A DNA stretch of 64,000 bases, from positions 102,118 to 166,117 of the forward strand of contig JBLXDM010000011.1 of NCBI GenBank assembly GCA_048264125.1, written 5' to 3'. A model generated the notes under the pieces. The model saw only the letters and a list, made by a program, of their open reading frames with translations, made no database searches and was not told the origin of the DNA. Below, piece by piece: positions 49,517-58,464 of this stretch. The stretch is from M1-B18 sp048264125 (GTDB taxonomy: Bacteria > Bacillota > Clostridia > Peptostreptococcales > Natronincolaceae). Every line of letters begins with the position of its first letter. Positions within the stretch are counted from its first letter, which is position 1. Position numbers and translations under genes: made by a program.

Positions 49517-51452
49517 AGCCTTCACTCCTATCCTTGAGCTCCAGCTCTTTTAATAGCTCCTGCAATGACCCTTCAGCAGCCTCTAAATGAACCGAAACGC
49601 TCTGTGCAATGATATTAATATGGTGAAAAAAGCTATGCTGCACCTCGAAAATTTCTGATATTTTTTCAGGGCTGTCAATAAACCCTACGCGATTCATCAG
49701 ATAGAAAAAAACAAATATCACCTGCTGTAAAAAGCATCTATAGAGCTCCTTTGAAATATAGCTCTGATATATGCTGATATTTTTTTGATAGGCCTCCTCC
49801 AAAAGCCTGCGACTGCCTTTATCAAAATCACTATGGGCTAAATCCATCATTTTCCTGCATTCCAATTTCCCCTTGGCCGCCTCTCTGCTTAGTCTGTGAA
49901 AATCCCTCGAGTATTCCTCCAGACTCTTTATCAGCTGCTTCAAACCATCTACTCTTTCTGAAATATTCACTTGGCCCCTATAGCTTCTTATTAATTCATG
50001 GAGGGGAATAGGAAGCTGCCGGCTACAGTATTCACTTATAGCCTCTGAAAGAAGCCTGCATTCAGTGCCTTTAATCCTAGCTCCACCCTCTGTAGCATTT
50101 ATTATTTTCTTCCCCGAATGGGTGCTTATCTTTCTTTCCAGCCCCTGCTTAAAGTCTGCCCATAGCTGATTGGAGGGAATGCTGCTGCCATCGTTACCCT
50201 CCAAATAGACCACAGGCTTAGACTTTAGTATTTCCCTGGCCCTTTTTCCCTTATCTTCCAAATAAACAGCATCCTTGCTATGGGTCACGCCGTCGGGTCC
50301 ATAGGCATAATCCTGACCGACGAAGACTATGGGGTTTGCGCCTAAATATACCGCCAGCTCCAATGCAAGATGTGATACATTTGCCCCAGCATCCAAAGCG
50401 CTTCCATCTCCAACAAAGCTATTTATCCATTGATTTATAGCCTCCATATTTCTGAAAATGGGTATTTTAGCACCAGGAAAGGAGGGGTATACCTGTTTGT
50501 CTACGAGGGCCAGGCACAGTAGTGCTATACCTTCGGGATAGTCGATATTTTCAAAATGATAGGTATAGGTATATTTTGTACGTTCTATAATCGTCAATAT
50601 ATCGGGTATGATGTTATTTTTAAGCAAGGGTATGATGGCGGATTCCGTGGATATGATTAAGCCCCTTCCCTGTATTTTTTCAAGCTGCTGTATATTTTTA
50701 TCCAAGGAGGGCCCATTGGCAATTATAAAGGCCGGATATTCTTTATAGCTGTCCTTTAAGCAGCTGATAAAGGGATTCACGATTATCTCCTTCATATTCC
50801 CCAAAATGTTATTGAGGCCTATCAGATTGTCAAGATGATCATTGCCGATATAAAAAACAAATAGTCCCAGCTGAGAAAAAATGTATTGATGAAGCCTTGT
50901 ATACTGCTGCTTAAAATTTCTACAGGCCAAGGGAGTAACAGCCAAAGTCGGTGAAGTGCAATAAGCAAATACGATACTAAAGAACAATAGCTCAAAGGCC
51001 TTTGAAAAATCCTGTATATTTCCAATCATCAGAGCGATTTTTTGAGTCTTTATAATGGGCTCCAGATCAAAATAATAGAGCATGGCTTTAAATATATCGA
51101 GGTTTTCCTCAAACAGCACCACCATAGTATGGGGCTGCTTTTTAGCAAAGATTTCAAACAAATAATAGCCAAAGCCACAGCCATACATAAATATAGCACC
51201 GGCGCCATCGGTGATTACTCCTTTACCCCACAGCTCAGCCTCCCTCAATGGCTTTTCACCCACAAGGCCTATGCTTATATCCCCCTCCTGATATTTGCAA
51301 ATAGGATAACCTTCGTTATTATAATACACCTTAATTCTTTGCCAAAGGTCCCCTTCGTCTAGCTCTTCAAGTCTTTCTCTTATCCATGGCGGCAGCAGTA
51401 TGAGATTTTTTTGATACATCTCTTTTATTTCATTTTCCTTAGCTATGATCAT
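49506..51452 (-). CDS. MAF/DUF115 motility-associated glycosyltransferase
   Basis: A 648-residue protein of the motility accessory factor family (6-hydroxymethylpterin pyrophosphokinase MptE-like, DUF115). The core has YPAFIIANGPSLDKNIQQLE, then GLIISTESAIIPLLKNNIIP, GANVSHLALELAVYLGANPI and FVGQDYAYGPDGVTHS. Maf proteins transfer nonulosonic acids such as legionaminic or pseudaminic acid to flagellin. ATG 51452 overlaps the preceding stop (ATGA) with GAGGTG upstream; longer in-frame starts to 51476 are less supported. The legionaminic acid genes upstream on the same strand provide its sugar. Confidence 0.87.
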   Translation of the reverse strand: MIIAKENEIKEMYQKNLILLPPWIRERLEELDEGDLWQRIKVYYNNEGYPICKYQEGDISIGLVGEKPLREAELWGKGVITDGAGAIFMYGCGFGYYLFEIFAKKQPHTMVVLFEENLDIFKAMLYYFDLEPIIKTQKIALMIGNIQDFSKAFELLFFSIVFAYCTSPTLAVTPLACRNFKQQYTRLHQYIFSQLGLFVFYIGNDHLDNLIGLNNILGNMKEIIVNPFISCLKDSYKEYPAFIIANGPSLDKNIQQLEKIQGRGLIISTESAIIPLLKNNIIPDILTIIERTKYTYTYHFENIDYPEGIALLCLALVDKQVYPSFPGAKIPIFRNMEAINQWINSFVGDGSALDAGANVSHLALELAVYLGANPIVFVGQDYAYGPDGVTHSKDAVYLEDKGKRAREILKSKPVVYLEGNDGSSIPSNQLWADFKQGLERKISTHSGKKIINATEGGARIKGTECRLLSEAISEYCSRQLPIPLHELIRSYRGQVNISERVDGLKQLIKSLEEYSRDFHRLSREAAKGKLECRKMMDLAHSDFDKGSRRLLEEAYQKNISIYQSYISKELYRCFLQQVIFVFFYLMNRVGFIDSPEKISEIFEVQHSFFHHINIIAQSVSVHLEAAEGSLQELLKELELKDRSEGFEY

Positions 51453-51766
51453 TTCAGTCCACACCTCGCAATCCAAGCAGACACCAGTGGTAATAGCCTA
51501 AATTCCAAAGCATCCGTCGCTCCTATTGCATCCTTATTTTCCAGTAGTGTCTTCAGCTGCCGAAGCACCGGCAGTAGAATAGCGATATCCTCTGCAGTTC
51601 CCTCTGCAAGCCGGTAATAGTCTATTAAATCCTCAAGGTCATCAATACTACTTAAAAGATTATCTACGGCAAAATGGTCATTGCAGCCTCTAAAATTACC
51701 GATGGCTGCTTGTAGGGAATTCTTAAGCCTCTCCCCTTTATTTCTCAATATAGCAGCCTCAAGCAT
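51449..51766 (-). CDS. small helical protein of unknown function
   Basis: A 105-residue helical protein (LEAAILRNKGERLKNSLQAA, SIDDLEDLIDYYRLAEGTAE). ATG 51766 follows GGGGAGG by six bases. It overlaps the previous gene by 8 bases and the MAF gene by four. Its place between the sugar genes and MAF suggests a flagellar or glycosylation accessory role such as a chaperone, but no family is recognised. Confidence 0.65.
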   Translation of the reverse strand: MLEAAILRNKGERLKNSLQAAIGNFRGCNDHFAVDNLLSSIDDLEDLIDYYRLAEGTAEDIAILLPVLRQLKTLLENKDAIGATDALEFRLLPLVSAWIARCGLK

Positions 51767-52073
51767 CGGTAGCCTCCCCTCCATCAACCAATTTCCTCCA
51801 GCCATGCCGCTGGTAGCCTTCTATGTTTTTTAAGGTATAGTAAACGGTTGCCTGCATTCTGGCATCAAAAAGGCTCTTTGCAGAGCTTCTTTCAGCCACC
51901 TCCTGTGGGGACATAAAAACCTCCCTCAAACCAAGGACCTCTTGCCTTATAGCCTTCAATAAATCCTTTGCCTCTGTGGTGGTGGAGATCAGCAAAAAAA
52001 CCGACTCCACCCTTTTTTTCTGCTCTGCTGAATATGCTTCCTTGTTTTCACATACATTGTCCCTAATTCTCAT
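51759..52073 (-). CDS. small protein of unknown function in the glycosylation cluster
   Basis: A 104-residue soluble protein, predicted helical, with RDNVCENKEAYSAEQKKRVE at the start, TEAKDLLKAIRQEVLG, and RMQATVYYTLKNIEGYQ. AGGAGGTC precedes the ATG. It follows PtmA by 15 bases and overlaps the next gene. No recognised family. Confidence 0.65.
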   Translation of the reverse strand: MRIRDNVCENKEAYSAEQKKRVESVFLLISTTTEAKDLLKAIRQEVLGLREVFMSPQEVAERSSAKSLFDARMQATVYYTLKNIEGYQRHGWRKLVDGGEATDA

Positions 52074-52088
52074 TTTGACCTCCTATAG

Positions 52089-52919
52089 TCACCAAATGCT
52101 AAGGCCCCCATCTATTATGATGCTTTGTCCTGTCATATAGCTTGAAGCATCTGAAGCTAAAAATACTAATGCTGCCACCATCTCCTCTGGGTAGCCCATT
52201 CTTCCCATGGGCACTCTATCAGAATACTTTTTTTGAAATGCTTCATTTTGTCCACTCTCATTACCGCCGGGTATGAGCGTATTCACTCTTATTTTTTTAT
52301 CTGCCCAGTAGGCAGCCAGATATTTGCTTAATCCAATAACCGCCGCCTTTGAGGTGGAATAAACGGCAGGTGTATTAATACGCCCTCCCATATAAAAGGA
52401 GCCGTCGTAAATCCGTTGGTCAGGGGCCACCAGCCCATAGATGGAGGAGGTTTGAATAATGCTGCCCCCCTTATTTTGCTTAACCATCTGGGAGCCTACC
52501 GCCTGAGCAACCAAAAACATACCATCTATATTAACCGACATAATTTTTCGCCATTCCTCAAGGCTATACTCCTCAAAGGCAGCAAAAAACGAGGCTAAAT
52601 CATCGGATTTACTGGCTGCATTATTATGTAATATGTTGATTTCTTTAAATTCATCTAAAGCTCTTTCTACCATCCCCTTAACCTCAAGAGGCACTGCTAT
52701 ATTACAGCCGATGCCCATAGCAGCTATATTGTATTTATCCATCAGCTCTTCAGCAAAGAGCTGGGCTTCAGCCTCGTTTAAATCCACAACCACAACATTT
52801 GCCCCATATTCCGCCAGACCCTCCGAAAAACGCCTCCCTAGTATTCCTAGCCCTCCAGTAATAACGGCGGTTTTATTCCTAAGACTGAAGCTATCCCTAT
52901 ACCTGCCTTTATTCAACAT
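52089..52919 (-). CDS. ptmA: short-chain dehydrogenase, PtmA-like
   Basis: A 276-residue SDR oxidoreductase: NAD(P) site TGGLGILGRRFSEGLA, NNAAS, and catalytic Ser/Tyr/Lys in SSIYG and AVYSTSKAAV. In Campylobacter, PtmA takes part with PtmF in making the GlcN-1-phosphate-side precursor of GDP-linked legionaminic acid. An overlap of 11 bases with LegF and the neighbouring PtmE and PtmF genes support that role here. Sequence alone would only give SDR family. Confidence 0.8.
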   Translation of the reverse strand: MLNKGRYRDSFSLRNKTAVITGGLGILGRRFSEGLAEYGANVVVVDLNEAEAQLFAEELMDKYNIAAMGIGCNIAVPLEVKGMVERALDEFKEINILHNNAASKSDDLASFFAAFEEYSLEEWRKIMSVNIDGMFLVAQAVGSQMVKQNKGGSIIQTSSIYGLVAPDQRIYDGSFYMGGRINTPAVYSTSKAAVIGLSKYLAAYWADKKIRVNTLIPGGNESGQNEAFQKKYSDRVPMGRMGYPEEMVAALVFLASDASSYMTGQSIIIDGGLSIW

Positions 52920-53616
52920 CCTCCCCCCTCTTACTAATCAAAAGCTCCACCAGCTGAAAATCCAGCTCTGAATCAATATCGATAGATAGCTCCTGTGGCA
53001 TAACATACAGCAATGTACCGGGATTAAATATCCCCTGCTGATCTAATAAAGCCCCTCGCCTCCATGCATAAATAGAGGCATTCATATCATAGGACTTCGG
53101 CGCATCCTGTCTTCTATAAATAGGCTCCTTGAGGGGCTTGGACAATTGAAGCAGCCCATTGTCATTTATCTCCACCATATTAAAATACGGCGAGCGCCGG
53201 GAGGGTGTGCCTGTGATAACATTTTCCGCCTCCTGACTCTCCAGAAGAGCAACGACATTTGCGATATCTTCAGGTCTCCGCAGCGGAGCCGTTGCATCCA
53301 GGTCTACGATGACCTCAAAGCTCTTCTTAAGCATCTCCTCCATCGTTAATAGCGCATGCCGTATTACCGGTATTTTGGGAGCCTGGTCGGTTGCAAGCGC
53401 CTCTGGTCTTTTAATTAGATAATCTGCTCCCCATTTATCTGCTATTTCAAGAATTTCATCGCCGTCGCTGCTTACCACCACGGCTTCAAAAAGACCAGAT
53501 GTCTTTGCCTGAATAATGCTATGGGCTAGAAGGGGCATACCCGCCAGCTCCCTTATGTTTTTATTTTTTACTCCCTTGGAGCCGGATCGGGCACATATTG
53601 TACATAGCCTTTTCAT
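52909..53616 (-). CDS. legF: CMP-legionaminic acid synthase (acylneuraminate cytidylyltransferase)
   Basis: A 235-residue nucleotidyltransferase with the NeuA/LegF signature CTICARSGSKGVKNKN, LAGMPLLAHSI, VDLDATAPLRRPEDI and SIDIDSELDFQ. It activates legionaminic acid with CTP for the glycosyltransferase. ATG 53616 overlaps the stop of the oxidoreductase before it (ATGA); an in-frame ATG at 53628 is possible. It corresponds to PtmB/LegF of Campylobacter. Confidence 0.9.
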   Translation of the reverse strand: MKRLCTICARSGSKGVKNKNIRELAGMPLLAHSIIQAKTSGLFEAVVVSSDGDEILEIADKWGADYLIKRPEALATDQAPKIPVIRHALLTMEEMLKKSFEVIVDLDATAPLRRPEDIANVVALLESQEAENVITGTPSRRSPYFNMVEINDNGLLQLSKPLKEPIYRRQDAPKSYDMNASIYAWRRGALLDQQGIFNPGTLLYVMPQELSIDIDSELDFQLVELLISKRGEDVE

Positions 53617-54524
53617 CTCTCTACCCATCGCCTTTCACCATTGGATTCTTCAATCGCCTTAATCATATTTAAGACCGCCATACCTTCATCAAGCCCACAT
53701 AGTTGCTCTTCATCGCCGTTAATAACAGCACGGTGCTGCATAAGATAGGTATGGTCTCGATTTACCTCATAACTGGTTACCTCATTGTTTATTCTGAGGG
53801 TATTGGCTATTAAATCAGCATGTATTGCGCTATTTCCCGTAACGAGGCTTATTTCCCTCCGACCAATTTTGTCAAGGTAATTCAGATGCAGCTGTACCAT
53901 TGGGCACTTCTCCATCGACAGCATTATGCTATACATATCCTCACTGGTTATCTCCAGAGAACTGTATTTTCCACCTATTGCCACAAGCCTAAGCCAATCC
54001 CCCAGTAGCCATTGGAGATAGTCCAGCTCATGGCTTAAATCCCTCAGCACCCCTCCCCCTTCTGCCCCGGAGGAGGAATAGCAGCTCCTATAGTCTGCCT
54101 TAGGCCTCCAATCAGGTAAATATTGGCCTACATAAGCCTGAGCATATAATACCCTTTCAGTGGAAATGATTTCAGCCAGTCTAATGAGGATGGGATGCAG
54201 CCTTAAATTATATCCCACATATACCCTTTTAAAGCTATTGGTTGGAAGGGCTACAGGATTATGAAACAGGGGCTTTTCCACAAGAAGCACTCCCGTATAT
54301 CCTAAAGAAGCCAGCTGAAAAAATGTGGGATAGTGATCAACTGTTCTATTTGCGATAATGATGTAATCCGGCGCTTCTTTAAGTACAGCTTTTTCTAAAT
54401 CGTTATATACCAGCGGATATGTGATATCCCTTTTGCTTACGACGGCTACTCTACAGCTTAGCTGATTTAATATACGTACATGCCTTTCTCCGATTGAACC
54501 ATAGCCCACCACAAGACATTTCAT
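53613..54524 (-). CDS. ptmF: Gfo/Idh/MocA-type oxidoreductase, PtmF-like
   Basis: A 303-residue oxidoreductase: dinucleotide fold CLVVGYGSIGERHVRIL, then VEKPLFH with the catalytic Lys of EKP, and DLSHELDYLQWLLGD. In the GDP-GlcNAc route to legionaminic acid PtmF works with PtmA. It overlaps both neighbours by four bases (ATGA). The assignment to PtmF rests on the family plus context. Confidence 0.8.
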   Translation of the reverse strand: MKCLVVGYGSIGERHVRILNQLSCRVAVVSKRDITYPLVYNDLEKAVLKEAPDYIIIANRTVDHYPTFFQLASLGYTGVLLVEKPLFHNPVALPTNSFKRVYVGYNLRLHPILIRLAEIISTERVLYAQAYVGQYLPDWRPKADYRSCYSSSGAEGGGVLRDLSHELDYLQWLLGDWLRLVAIGGKYSSLEITSEDMYSIMLSMEKCPMVQLHLNYLDKIGRREISLVTGNSAIHADLIANTLRINNEVTSYEVNRDHTYLMQHRAVINGDEEQLCGLDEGMAVLNMIKAIEESNGERRWVER

Positions 54525-55570
54525 TTAAACACCTCATAAATCTCCCTATTGGCCTTTTTAAAATCCGCCATATCCCCAATGTCTATCCAATATTCTCTGA
54601 TGGGAAATACCGCTATTTTATCCGTATCCTTCAGCATTGACTCCAGCAGCTGATTCATATCAAAATATGTGTCTTTGGGAATTTTGTTTAAAACAGAGGG
54701 GTCTAAAACATAAATTCCTGCATTAATAAAGCAGCTATATATGGGCTTTTCCTCAAAGCCTATAAGTCTATCTCTGTTTGCTTTAACAACACCATAGGGG
54801 ATTTCTATATCGTAGCCCCTTACTGCAACGGTGGCCTTTGCCTGGTGCTCTAAGTGGAACTCCAGCAGCTCTCTGAAATCCAGCTTTGTCAATATGTCAC
54901 CATTGATAACGATAATGGGCTTATCGGTCCTTACGGGAAACAGACTTAATGAGCCGGCTGTTCCCATGCAGCATTCCTCTTCTATATAATTGATTTCTGC
55001 ATTGTGTCCAGCGCCATTTCCAAAGTAGCCCTTGATTTGATGGCCTTTGTAATTTATAGACAAGCAAAAACGATAAAAGCCCTGTTCAATCAGATTCTCC
55101 ATGATAATTTCAAGCAATGGCCTCTCCCCTATCCTCAGCATCGGCTTTGGGCAATCATCGGTTAAGGGCCTTAGCCTGCTGCCCAGACCACCGGCCATTA
55201 CAGCGACCCAGTTATCTATTTTGGAGGCCCCCATCAGCTCCTCCATACGTCTTATACCAATGACCTCCCCTGCTGGGCCTATTACTGGAAGATGTCTTAT
55301 GCTATGTTTTTTTATTAATTCCAAGGCCTGCTGCGGATCGGTATCCGCTTTTATGGTTATTGGATTTCTACTCATAATTTTTTCTGCTGAATCCTCAAGG
55401 GTTAATCCCTTAAGAAGACCCCTCCGAACATCTCCATCCGTTATGGTTCCTATCAATCTATAACAATCGTCAATGACAAGCGCAATTTGCAGGGAGCTTA
55501 AATCTATAATCCTGATGATTTGCTGAATACTAGTATCAGGAGCTACTAATATTCTCCTCCACTCCTCCAT
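54521..55570 (-). CDS. ptmE: glucosamine-1-phosphate guanylyltransferase, PtmE-like (CBS-NTP transferase)
   Basis: A 349-residue protein: two N-terminal CBS domains (about 1-115; GTITDGDVRRGLL and VIGIRRMEE) and a nucleotidyltransferase domain starting VMAGGLGSRLRPLTDDCPKP. This domain order is that of PtmE, which makes GDP-glucosamine for legionaminic acid. The CBS pair may sense a nucleotide and control activity. GAAGGAACG precedes the ATG, and the stop overlaps ptmF. Confidence 0.88.
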   Translation of the reverse strand: MEEWRRILVAPDTSIQQIIRIIDLSSLQIALVIDDCYRLIGTITDGDVRRGLLKGLTLEDSAEKIMSRNPITIKADTDPQQALELIKKHSIRHLPVIGPAGEVIGIRRMEELMGASKIDNWVAVMAGGLGSRLRPLTDDCPKPMLRIGERPLLEIIMENLIEQGFYRFCLSINYKGHQIKGYFGNGAGHNAEINYIEEECCMGTAGSLSLFPVRTDKPIIVINGDILTKLDFRELLEFHLEHQAKATVAVRGYDIEIPYGVVKANRDRLIGFEEKPIYSCFINAGIYVLDPSVLNKIPKDTYFDMNQLLESMLKDTDKIAVFPIREYWIDIGDMADFKKANREIYEVFK

Positions 55571-55601
55571 ACTAACCGTTCCTTCCCGACAATTCTCTGC
55601 T

Positions 55602-56225
55602 CTATCTGGCAGGTACTCCTTTTACTATTATATTGTCGGGAATGCTTTTTGTTACTACGGAGCCTGCGCCTACTACAGAGGAGGCCCCTACTATTAGCTT
55701 TTCAGCTATTGCCTTGCCCTGGAGAATACAGGCATTTGCCCCTATGTAGCAGCCGTTGGAGAGCTTCACATTGCCGGAAATATTAGCCCCTGGAGAAATG
55801 GTTACAAAATCCTCGATAATGCAATCATGGGCGACGGTACAATTCAAATAATATATACCGAAATTTCCGATTTCTATGCTATTGGTCAGCCTGACTCCGG
55901 CAAAGACGATATTTCCCTTGCTTTTCTTCAGCTCCTTCAGCTGTCCGTAGCCAAAGCTGGCAGCCGGATGTATTAAATTCACATAGCATAGGTCAGGATA
56001 TCTTCCCCAGATTTCCTTGCGAAGAGCCGGGCTTCCTACCCCTATTATGAAGCTAAAGCCGGCATTTTTAAGGCTATTTAGTTCTGACTCACGTACCACC
56101 TGAAAACCATCCATACTTTCGAAATCAGTCTTATCAATGTATAGAATTTTTTCATATCCGATTTCATGGGCTATGTCCCTAACCTCCCGGGCAAAGCCTG
56201 AAGCACCAAAAATTGCAAGCTTCAT
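55602..56225 (-). CDS. legH: sugar O/N-acetyltransferase, LegH/NeuD-like
   Basis: A 207-residue left-handed beta-helix acyltransferase of the NeuD/PglD group: N-terminal nucleotide-sugar fold LAIFGASGFAREVRDIAHE, then hexapeptide repeats with catalytic His in NCTVAHDCIIEDFV and GANISGNVKLSNGCYIGANA. It would acetylate the 4-amino group of the UDP- or GDP-linked intermediate. ATGA overlap with legI. Confidence 0.87.
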   Translation of the reverse strand: MKLAIFGASGFAREVRDIAHEIGYEKILYIDKTDFESMDGFQVVRESELNSLKNAGFSFIIGVGSPALRKEIWGRYPDLCYVNLIHPAASFGYGQLKELKKSKGNIVFAGVRLTNSIEIGNFGIYYLNCTVAHDCIIEDFVTISPGANISGNVKLSNGCYIGANACILQGKAIAEKLIVGASSVVGAGSVVTKSIPDNIIVKGVPAR

Positions 56226-57304
56226 TTGAGAACCTCATCCCTTCTGTAGTCCTTTTCAGCCCTTTTCCCCATAAGCTCCCAGTATAGCATCGGAGATGGC
56301 CCATCGCCTGGTCGCCTTATAGCGATATTTTCCTCCGTCAGCAGCTCTCCCTTTCTAATATCCACAACTGCTACGATGCTTTTTCGAGCTGTCCTTATAT
56401 TTTTGATTTCAGAGGCTGTGGGGCCTTTTATCGGGCTGCCTAAGGCTTTTTCCACCTGACGTATTCCCTCCACCATATTTGAAAGCTCTATTGGCTCAAG
56501 GGAAGCCCTATGGTCCGGTCCTGGCAAATTTCTATCCAGAGTGATATGCTTTTCGACTATAGTTGCACCCAAGGCCACCGCCGCCAACGGCAAAGCAATG
56601 CCCTTTGTATGATCAGAAAAGCCTATGGGTATGCCAAAGGCCTGCTTAAGGGTCTTCAACACCCTTAGGTTGCATTCCTCAAAGGGTGCAGGATATTCAG
56701 TGGTGCAATGCAGCAGAGCCACCTTTTGCAGCATCAATTTACCCCGTTCCGATAGATAGGCCTCCCTAAAGTCTTGTCGTGAAGGGGACTTAAGTGGATT
56801 CTTTCCCTCCAGATAGCCATAGGCAATTACCCCCAAAGCCTCCTCTATTTCTCCTAATGTGGCCATCCCCGTCGATAGAATTATCCTCCTGCCAGAGGCG
56901 GCTGCCCTCAGCAGCAGCGGCCCATTTGTTATTTCTCCGGAGGCTATTTTTATGATGGGAAGCTGCAGCCTATCCACTAAAAAATCCAGGCTGTCGATAT
57001 CAAAGGGGCTAGATAAAAATTCTATTTCCCTTCCTATGGCATACTCCCTTAAAAGCTGCTGCTGAGCCTCCTCCAGCTCCAGTGCCTTAACCATTTGGTA
57101 CTGCCCCTCCTCTTTGCTGCTATTTTCTTGCTGATAGGCAGCCTTGGGGGTGTTCCTAAGCATTAGCTTATCGGTGTGAAAGCTTTGAAATTTTACTGCG
57201 TCGGCTCCTGCATCAGTGGCTGCATCAATCAAGGCCCTTGCCATTTCCATAGAGCCATTATGATTGACGCCTATCTCAGCAATGATATAAACCCTCGTCT
57301 TCAT
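56222..57304 (-). CDS. legI: legionaminic acid synthase (NeuB family)
   Basis: A 360-residue NeuB-type synthase. IAEIGVNHNGSMEMARALID, KFQSFHTDKLM, IKIASGEITN and FSDHTKGIALPLAAVALGA are the TIM-barrel motifs; residues about 300-360 form the SAF antifreeze-like domain (KSIVAVVDIRKGELLTEENI). It condenses the six-carbon sugar with phosphoenolpyruvate. ATGA overlaps on both sides. LegI rather than sialic acid NeuB is chosen because of the LegB and LegC genes. Confidence 0.9.
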   Translation of the reverse strand: MKTRVYIIAEIGVNHNGSMEMARALIDAATDAGADAVKFQSFHTDKLMLRNTPKAAYQQENSSKEEGQYQMVKALELEEAQQQLLREYAIGREIEFLSSPFDIDSLDFLVDRLQLPIIKIASGEITNGPLLLRAAASGRRIILSTGMATLGEIEEALGVIAYGYLEGKNPLKSPSRQDFREAYLSERGKLMLQKVALLHCTTEYPAPFEECNLRVLKTLKQAFGIPIGFSDHTKGIALPLAAVALGATIVEKHITLDRNLPGPDHRASLEPIELSNMVEGIRQVEKALGSPIKGPTASEIKNIRTARKSIVAVVDIRKGELLTEENIAIRRPGDGPSPMLYWELMGKRAEKDYRRDEVLK

Positions 57305-58464
57305 AGTTCACCTACTCGATAAAATTTCTTTTTAATTAAAGCCCGGTAGTCATCGATGGACTTAATTGCCTCTAATATTCTCTTAGCGCTTCCTCCATCC
57401 CCATAGGGATTTACTGTATTTGAGCAGTCCTTTATTAAAGCCGCCTTTATTGCAGCCTCTATTTCTCCCCTAGCAGCCGGACAATTAATAACGGAGCTGG
57501 CTTGAAGCCTACCCTTTTGCCTGTCACCTATATTAACCGTAGGCTTCTTAAAGGAGGGAACCTCCAAAAGGCCGCTGGAGGAATTGCCTATTACAGCATC
57601 CACCTGCGATACCAGACTGAAATATAGCTGCTGCCCTAAGGCGGTATAGGCGACTGCATTATTATGGGTCAAGACAAAGCCCTCCAGCTGTCTCATCAGT
57701 CCCCTTCCCTCCGGATCAGCATTGGGCTTTGTAAATAATAGGCCTATCTCCGACCCAAGACTATGCAATGCCTCCAGCAATTCATTAAACTGCTGCTGTG
57801 GGGAGACATTATCCAAAGTAGCTGGATGAAAGGTAATTAAAAGATTCTTATTTAGCAGCTTAAAATCCAATAGCTCCTCCAGCCTTTTTTCCTCTAGAAG
57901 CTCTATATTCAGTATTCTGTCAATTGCCGGATTCCCCACATTAAATATATGCTGAGGATTTTCCCCCAGCTGTCTTACTACCTGAAGTGAGGCTTCATTG
58001 GTGACAAAATGAAGGTGGGAGAGCTTTGTTATGCAATGCCTAATGGCATCATCAAAGGCGGCCTCTGTTATATCTCCACCGCAGATATGGGCAACAGGAA
58101 TTCTGCACATCAATGCTGCCTCTGCAGCCGCCAATATTTCATATCTGTCCCCCAGCAATATGATCAGATCAGGCTTTAGCTCCTCAAAGGCCTCTGAAAA
58201 ACCAATCACCCCCAGGCCTATTGCTTTTCCAGCCCCCACCGAGGTGTCGCTGGATAATAGGGTTTCAATTTTCTTATCTATTTTAAAGCCTTCGGCCTCA
58301 ATCTCCCTGTAGGTCAAGCCGAATTCTGGAGATAGGTGCATTGCAGTGGCGATAAGCTGCAATTCCAGGTCATCATCCTCCTTTATTTCCTTTAATAGCG
58401 AGTAAAGTATGCCGTACTCAGAACGTCCTCCTGTGATTGCGCATAATTTAGGCTTCATCGTCAT
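57301..58464 (-). CDS. legG: UDP/GDP-sugar hydrolysing 2-epimerase LegG (NeuC family)
   Basis: A 387-residue hydrolysing 2-epimerase: TGGRSEYGILYSLLKEI, LGDRYEILAAAEAALM, VAHICGGDITEAAFDDAIRH, VGNPAIDRI and VIGNSSSGLLEVPSF. It removes the nucleotide and inverts C2 to give the mannose-configured sugar for LegI. It overlaps LegC by 17 bases and LegI by four. Confidence 0.9.
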   Translation of the reverse strand: MTMKPKLCAITGGRSEYGILYSLLKEIKEDDDLELQLIATAMHLSPEFGLTYREIEAEGFKIDKKIETLLSSDTSVGAGKAIGLGVIGFSEAFEELKPDLIILLGDRYEILAAAEAALMCRIPVAHICGGDITEAAFDDAIRHCITKLSHLHFVTNEASLQVVRQLGENPQHIFNVGNPAIDRILNIELLEEKRLEELLDFKLLNKNLLITFHPATLDNVSPQQQFNELLEALHSLGSEIGLLFTKPNADPEGRGLMRQLEGFVLTHNNAVAYTALGQQLYFSLVSQVDAVIGNSSSGLLEVPSFKKPTVNIGDRQKGRLQASSVINCPAARGEIEAAIKAALIKDCSNTVNPYGDGGSAKRILEAIKSIDDYRALIKKKFYRVGEL

